Assembly: GCA_023300575.1 (NCBI GenBank)
Contig: JALZUT010000049.1
Location: forward strand, 1 to 33,190
Reading direction: 5' to 3'
DNA: 33,190 nt
Origin: Olleya sp.
GTDB lineage: Bacteria > Bacteroidota > Bacteroidia > Flavobacteriales > Flavobacteriaceae
The notes under the pieces were generated by a model that saw only the letters and a list, made by a program, of their open reading frames with translations, was not told the origin of the DNA and searched no databases. Below are positions 28,688 to 33,190 of the stretch, piece by piece. The first letter of the stretch is position 1; every line of letters starts with the position of its first letter. The translations under genes were made by a program, and so were the position numbers.

Positions 28688-29977
28688 ATGAATAAAAAAA
28701 AGGTACTCATCATTGCTTACTATTGGCCACCTGCAGGTGGACCAGGTGTACAGCGCTGGTTAAAATTTGTTAAGTATTTACCAGGTTTTAATATCCAGCC
28801 AATTGTGTATCATCCTTCAAACGCAAATTACCCTATAATAGACGATACACTTCAAACGCAAGTAAGTAAAGACACTATAATTATTTCTCAGCATATAAAG
28901 GAGCCTTATAAAATAGCACAGCTGTTTTCTAAAAAAAGCAAAACTATTAGCAAAGGTATTATTGCCGAAAAAGAAAAACAAAGTTTAATAGAGCGATTAA
29001 TGCTATACGTTAGAGGAAATTTTTTTATTCCAGATGCTAGAAAAAATTGGGTAAAACCTTCTGTAAGATATCTATCAACTTATATAAAGGATTATAATAT
29101 AGATACTGTAATTACTACAGGTCCACCACATAGTTTACATTTAATAGGTCTTAAGTTAAAAGAAAAATTGGATGTTAATTGGATTGCCGACTTTAGAGAT
29201 CCTTGGACAACAATTGGCTATCACAAGCAATTAAAGTTGACTACTGTAGCAAAAGACAAGCACAAAGCATTAGAAAAAACAGTTTTAAATACTGCTAATC
29301 ATATACTAGTCACTAGTCCAAGTACTAAAACAGAATTTGAAGACATCACTAATAACCCCATAACGGTTATTACAAACGGTTATGATATAGAAAAGGTGAA
29401 GGTAGAGCGTTTAGATAAAAAGTTTACTTTGTCACATATTGGCTCTTTATTATCTAAACGAAATCCAGAAATTTTGTGGCAAGCACTTCAAGAATTAATC
29501 AAAGAAGATGTAGATTTTGCGGCTAATTTTCAATTAAATCTAATAGGTGAAGTAGGAGTAGAAATCCTTAATTCTATTAAAAATAAAAATTTAACTAAAT
29601 ATTTAAACAATGTTGGTTATGTTTCACATAAAGAAGCAGTTAGGTTTCAAAAAAAATCGCAAGTATTACTGTTAATTGAAATTAATTCTGAAGATACTAA
29701 GGCTATTATTCCTGGGAAATTATTTGAGTATATGGTTGCTAACAGGCCAATACTCGCAATCGGTCCAAAAGGCGCAGATATTCAATCTATAATAACAAAA
29801 ACCAATACAGGTCAGTTTTTTGATTATTCAGAATATGGAGCATTAAAAGCAGTAATAAAACAACATTTTGAAGCGTTTAAAAACGAAAATTTACAAGTAA
29901 ATCCGATTGGATTAGAACAATATTCTAGAAAAAACCTAACAAAAACACTATCAGAATTATTACATAATCGTAATTAA
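28688..29977 (+). CDS. Glycosyltransferase family 4-like protein
   Basis: MNKKKVLIIAYYWPPAGGPGVQRWLKFVKYL, TTGPPHSLHLIGLKLK, ADFRDPW, GKLFEYMVANRPILAIG. Confidence 0.85.
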   Translation: MNKKKVLIIAYYWPPAGGPGVQRWLKFVKYLPGFNIQPIVYHPSNANYPIIDDTLQTQVSKDTIIISQHIKEPYKIAQLFSKKSKTISKGIIAEKEKQSLIERLMLYVRGNFFIPDARKNWVKPSVRYLSTYIKDYNIDTVITTGPPHSLHLIGLKLKEKLDVNWIADFRDPWTTIGYHKQLKLTTVAKDKHKALEKTVLNTANHILVTSPSTKTEFEDITNNPITVITNGYDIEKVKVERLDKKFTLSHIGSLLSKRNPEILWQALQELIKEDVDFAANFQLNLIGEVGVEILNSIKNKNLTKYLNNVGYVSHKEAVRFQKKSQVLLLIEINSEDTKAIIPGKLFEYMVANRPILAIGPKGADIQSIITKTNTGQFFDYSEYGALKAVIKQHFEAFKNENLQVNPIGLEQYSRKNLTKTLSELLHNRN

Positions 29978-29982
29978 TAGAA

Positions 29983-31434
29983 ATGGGAATAGTTATTAAT
30001 CAATCTATAAAAAACACGATCATAACCTACATTGGTTTTGGTATTGGAGCGATTAATGTTATTTTTTTATATACCAAATTTTTAAGCGAAGCTTATTTTG
30101 GACTTATCACATTTATTTTTTCTACAGCTAATATCTTAATGCCATTAATGGCATTTGGTGTGCACAATACAATTGTAAAATTTTACTCCTCATTTAAAAC
30201 TAGACAATCGCAGAATAGTTTTTTAAGCTTAATGATAATTGTGCCTTTAGTACTAATAATCCCGTTAGGTCTAATTACTCATTTTGCTTATGATTATATA
30301 GGTGATTGGTTATCTAAAGAAAACATAATTATAAAGGACTATACTTGGTTAATATATATATCAGCTGTTGCTTTTGCTTACTTTGAAGTCTTTTTTGCAT
30401 GGAGCAAGGTACAATTACAAAGTGTGTTTGGTAATTTTATGAGAGAAGTATTTCATAGAATTATGATTACCATATTATTACTGGTTCATTATTTTCAATA
30501 TCTAACCGTAGAACAATTGATTAATGCAATTGTAGCCGTTTATATCGTTCGTGTTTTTATAATGCAATTATATGCTTTCAGCTTAAGAAAACCAACTTTG
30601 AGATGGACTAAAACCTCCAGTTTATCTAGTATATTAAAGTATTCGGCTTTAATTATAATTGCAGGATCAATAGCTAATATTATCTTAGAAATAGATAAGT
30701 TTATGCTTGGTCAATTTGTCACCTTAAATAATGTAGCGTATTATGGAGTAGCCATATATATTGCAACAGTTATAGGTGTTCCTGCAAGAGCTATGCATCA
30801 AATTACACATCCACTTACAGCAAAACTTTTAAACGAAAAAAATAAAGTAGGTTTAAACGATTTATACAAAAAAAGTTCGCTTAATTTATTTATTATAAGT
30901 GGATTTATATTTTTGTGTATTATTATAAATATCAACCAGTTGTATCAGCTAATACCAAATAATTATAGTGAAGGGTTTTTAGTAGTTTTAGTCATTGGCT
31001 TAGCAAAATTGTTTGATAATCTTTTAGGAAATAATAATGCCATCTTATTTAATAGTGACTATTATAGAATGGTACTGGTTTTTGGTATTGGGTTAGCACT
31101 ATTAACTGTAGCTTTAAACTACGTATTTATTCCAAAATTTGGAATAAATGGTGCTGCTTACGCAAGCTGTATTACTATTTTTATTTACAACATTACTAAA
31201 TTACTGTTTGTTTATTATAAGTTTCAAATTCAACCCTTTACTGTTTTTACTCTAAAAACTATGAGTTTGATTTTAATTTGTGGAGTTGCTTTATTTTTCT
31301 TCGAGTTTCCTTTTAACCCTATTCTAAATATTCTTTTAAAAACGTTACTACTTACAGTAATTTATGGTTTATCTGTCTATAGGTTTAATTTATCCCAAGA
31401 TATTACTACTATATTAAAACGCTTTATTCCATAA
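29983..31434 (+). CDS. Polysaccharide biosynthesis protein / oligosaccharide flippase (Wzx/MOP superfamily)
   Basis: 12 to 14 TM segments; MGIVINQSIKNTIITYIGFGIGAINVIFLYTKFLSEAYFGLITFIFSTANILMPLMAFG. Confidence 0.85.
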   Translation: MGIVINQSIKNTIITYIGFGIGAINVIFLYTKFLSEAYFGLITFIFSTANILMPLMAFGVHNTIVKFYSSFKTRQSQNSFLSLMIIVPLVLIIPLGLITHFAYDYIGDWLSKENIIIKDYTWLIYISAVAFAYFEVFFAWSKVQLQSVFGNFMREVFHRIMITILLLVHYFQYLTVEQLINAIVAVYIVRVFIMQLYAFSLRKPTLRWTKTSSLSSILKYSALIIIAGSIANIILEIDKFMLGQFVTLNNVAYYGVAIYIATVIGVPARAMHQITHPLTAKLLNEKNKVGLNDLYKKSSLNLFIISGFIFLCIIININQLYQLIPNNYSEGFLVVLVIGLAKLFDNLLGNNNAILFNSDYYRMVLVFGIGLALLTVALNYVFIPKFGINGAAYASCITIFIYNITKLLFVYYKFQIQPFTVFTLKTMSLILICGVALFFFEFPFNPILNILLKTLLLTVIYGLSVYRFNLSQDITTILKRFIP

Positions 31435-31486
31435 AAAAAATCCTATTAAAATTGCTTTAGGGCAAACAATCTTTATAGGATTTTAA
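31435..31486. terminator. Putative bidirectional terminator
   Basis: aaaaaatcctattaaaattg...caatctttataggatttt: imperfect inverted repeat between convergent genes. Confidence 0.55.
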
Positions 31487-31499
31487 TTAAGTGACTATT

Positions 31500-32483
31500 T
31501 TATCTTCTTAATGTTGATGATCTAGAAGTAGACTTACTATTTCTTCCTGTTTTAGAAACTGTAGAATTATTTCTTGTTCTAGGTGTACTTGCAGCTCTAG
31601 GCTTACTTGTTCTAGGCGTACTTACGGTTCTAGGTTTACTTGTTCTAGGTGTACTTGTAACTCTAGGCTTACTTGTTCTAGGTGTACTTGTAACTCTAGG
31701 CTTAGTTGTATTTCCTCTAGTTCTAGGAGTAGTTCCAACATTGTTACCATTACGAGGTGAACGTGTTACAGTTCTAGGTGTTCTACCTTCAGTTCTAGAA
31801 GCTAAAGCTCTGTTTCTGTTTATAGTGTTACCACGTCTGTTTGCAACAGCAGTTGAACGTCTATAGTTATTTGTAAAAGGTCTATCGTATCTGTATCTAA
31901 CTGGTCTGTAGTTCTGTCTGTAAGGAGTGTTAAAAAGCACACAGTAGTTTACAGGTGGAATCACATAAAATGAGTGCCAAGATCTAAATACATATGATCT
32001 GTTAAAGTTGTTTATAAATCCAGTACTATGAGAATATCTGTTGTAACGGTTGTAGTGTACATAAAGTCCACCAACACGGTTTACAAAACCTCTGTTATTG
32101 TAGTTGATAAATACGTTACCAACTTGGTTTACACGACCATAATAGTCATAAAAAACAGGTGTGTTTTCTACTTGTACAACTGCACCAAACTCGTCATACT
32201 GAACATAAGAAGTATAATCATAGCCTGTGTTAAAGCTAATTGAAGTATTTCTATCACGTACTGCTACGTTTACATTTGGACCATAATTTGACATGTAAAA
32301 ATCAAACTGACCATCTGGAAAGACTGAAAATTCAATTCCGTTTTCCACAAAGATGTAAGAATTACCATAACCTCTATTGTAAGAGTTGTTGATTACATTA
32401 GTATCTAATGTTGTGTTTGTGTCTGCATTAACAGAAAATCCACTTAGGATTAAAGCTGATAATAATAGGAATAAATGTTTCAT
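31500..32483 (-). CDS. Secreted protein with strongly basic repetitive C-terminal tail
   Basis: Signal peptide MKHLFLLLSALILSGFSVNADT; NVFINYNNRGFVNRVGGLYVHYN region; tail of TPRTSKPRVTS repeats. Confidence 0.7.
   Translation of the reverse strand: MKHLFLLLSALILSGFSVNADTNTTLDTNVINNSYNRGYGNSYIFVENGIEFSVFPDGQFDFYMSNYGPNVNVAVRDRNTSISFNTGYDYTSYVQYDEFGAVVQVENTPVFYDYYGRVNQVGNVFINYNNRGFVNRVGGLYVHYNRYNRYSHSTGFINNFNRSYVFRSWHSFYVIPPVNYCVLFNTPYRQNYRPVRYRYDRPFTNNYRRSTAVANRRGNTINRNRALASRTEGRTPRTVTRSPRNGNNVGTTPRTRGNTTKPRVTSTPRTSKPRVTSTPRTSKPRTVSTPRTSKPRAASTPRTRNNSTVSKTGRNSKSTSRSSTLRR
31575..31710 (-). repeat. About four tandem 33-bp coding repeats (11 aa KPRVTSTPRTS)
   Basis: gttctaggtgtacttgtaactctaggcttactt repeated; protein KPRVTSTPRTS KPRVTSTPRTS KPRTVSTPRTS KPRAASTPRTR. 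Confidence 0.85.
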
Positions 32484-32610
32484 AATTGTTTGTTTTAATG
32501 TTTAACAATTAGTTAATTACAAGCATCGTGCCAAAAACGATAATGGTGTAGTTTTGTAAGTCTAACAATTATACCTAGTTCCTTGTTATACTTTAATTTA
32601 GCTAGTAGAT

Positions 32611-32940
32611 ATGTCTTTTAAAAAATTGAATTCACAAATTTTATACGCTTTAGAAATAAATAATTTTGAACAGCTATTACCTTTACAACTAAAAGCATTA
32701 TTAGTAATAAAAGGCGGTGTAAATATTTTTGTACAGACAAGTAGGCTCTGGAAAAACAACTATTATTATGCGAAAATTGAAATGTATAGAAGAAGGAGAT
32801 ACACTTCTTGCATTAATTTTAGTCAAAACTAAATCTGAAGCATTAACACTTAAAGAATAATTTAAGAAATTTGTAGAAACTAGAATACTTAGGTTTTATT
32901 TCGCATAGGATGATTAAGCACAATATCAACAACATGAAGA
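32611..32940 (+). pseudogene. Degenerate DEAD/DEAH-box helicase-like gene
   Basis: MSFKKLNSQILYALEINNFEQLLPLQLKALLVIKGGVNIFVQTS, 1-nt frameshift, GSGKTTIIMRKLKCIEEGDTLLALILVKTKSEALTLKE*FKKFVETRILRFYFA*DD*AQYQQHED; in-frame stops at 32858, 32906 and 32915. Confidence 0.85.
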
Positions 32941-33190
32941 TATTTATTATTTTTCTTACCTCTTTAAGTTTTTTCTATTTAGTTACTTTTCTTTTTTAGT
33001 AGTAATGGTAGTTATCATTGTTCCAATCGTTATCTCAATTAGTGTTATGTTGTTAAGAATAATTTAATATGGTTAGTAGAGTAAAAGTTTTAACTGCAAA
33101 TAATATATAAATTTAATTACAATGTTCTATAGGTTTAGTATGGCTATCAGATTTTTAGGGTTTTAAATGAGTGTTGAAATTTGAGAAAAT

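Noticed and set aside
31575-31710. 33-bp direct repeats resembling a short CRISPR array
   Set aside because: No spacers between repeats, and the period matches 11 codons in an open frame.
32934-33067. Two very short hydrophobic ORFs (MKIFIIFLTSLSFFYLVTFLF and MVVIIVPIVISISVMLLRII)
   Set aside because: 21 and 20 codons, separated by several stops in AT-rich sequence downstream of a pseudogene; could be a decayed small membrane protein but too little evidence.
1-33190. tRNA, rRNA, transposase, integrase, phage or toxin-antitoxin genes
   Set aside because: None recognised by eye on either strand; a covariance-model scan (tRNAscan-SE, Infernal) would be needed to exclude small RNAs.

Overview
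AT-rich 33.2 kb chromosomal window that looks like Flavobacteriaceae (Bacteroidota): TANNTTTG-type -7 boxes, CarboxypepD_reg/TonB-type outer membrane proteins, DUF4834, YfhO and similar genes. Most of it is ordinary housekeeping or envelope content: hutG, hutI, a Crp/Fnr regulator, fumC, an outer membrane beta-barrel receptor, prfB, threonine aldolase, YbaB/EbfC, oligopeptidase B, YfhO, a glycosyltransferase and a flippase. No rRNA, tRNA, CRISPR array, transposase or prophage was recognised. The observations most worth a second look are: (1) a cystathionine-beta-synthase-like PLP enzyme with an unusual NPGHSSKDR loop, a serine-palmitoyltransferase-like alpha-oxoamine synthase and a convergent GNAT-fold acyltransferase, which together could be a sulfonolipid (capnine) locus; (2) a 743-aa OmpA-family protein built from two arrays of the same 23-aa repeat, one acidic and one basic, with a 3-unit super-period in the first; (3) prfB with a programmed +1 frameshift missed by the ORF track and a degenerate stimulatory SD; (4) a tandem ArsC pair in which one copy has lost the catalytic Cys; (5) decayed genes near both window ends (a GNAT acetyltransferase and a DEAD-box helicase-like gene) and a probable third remnant at about 9.5 kb; (6) a REP/MITE-like hairpin element ending 5 bp before a start codon. 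No wholly new system can be demonstrated from sequence alone.
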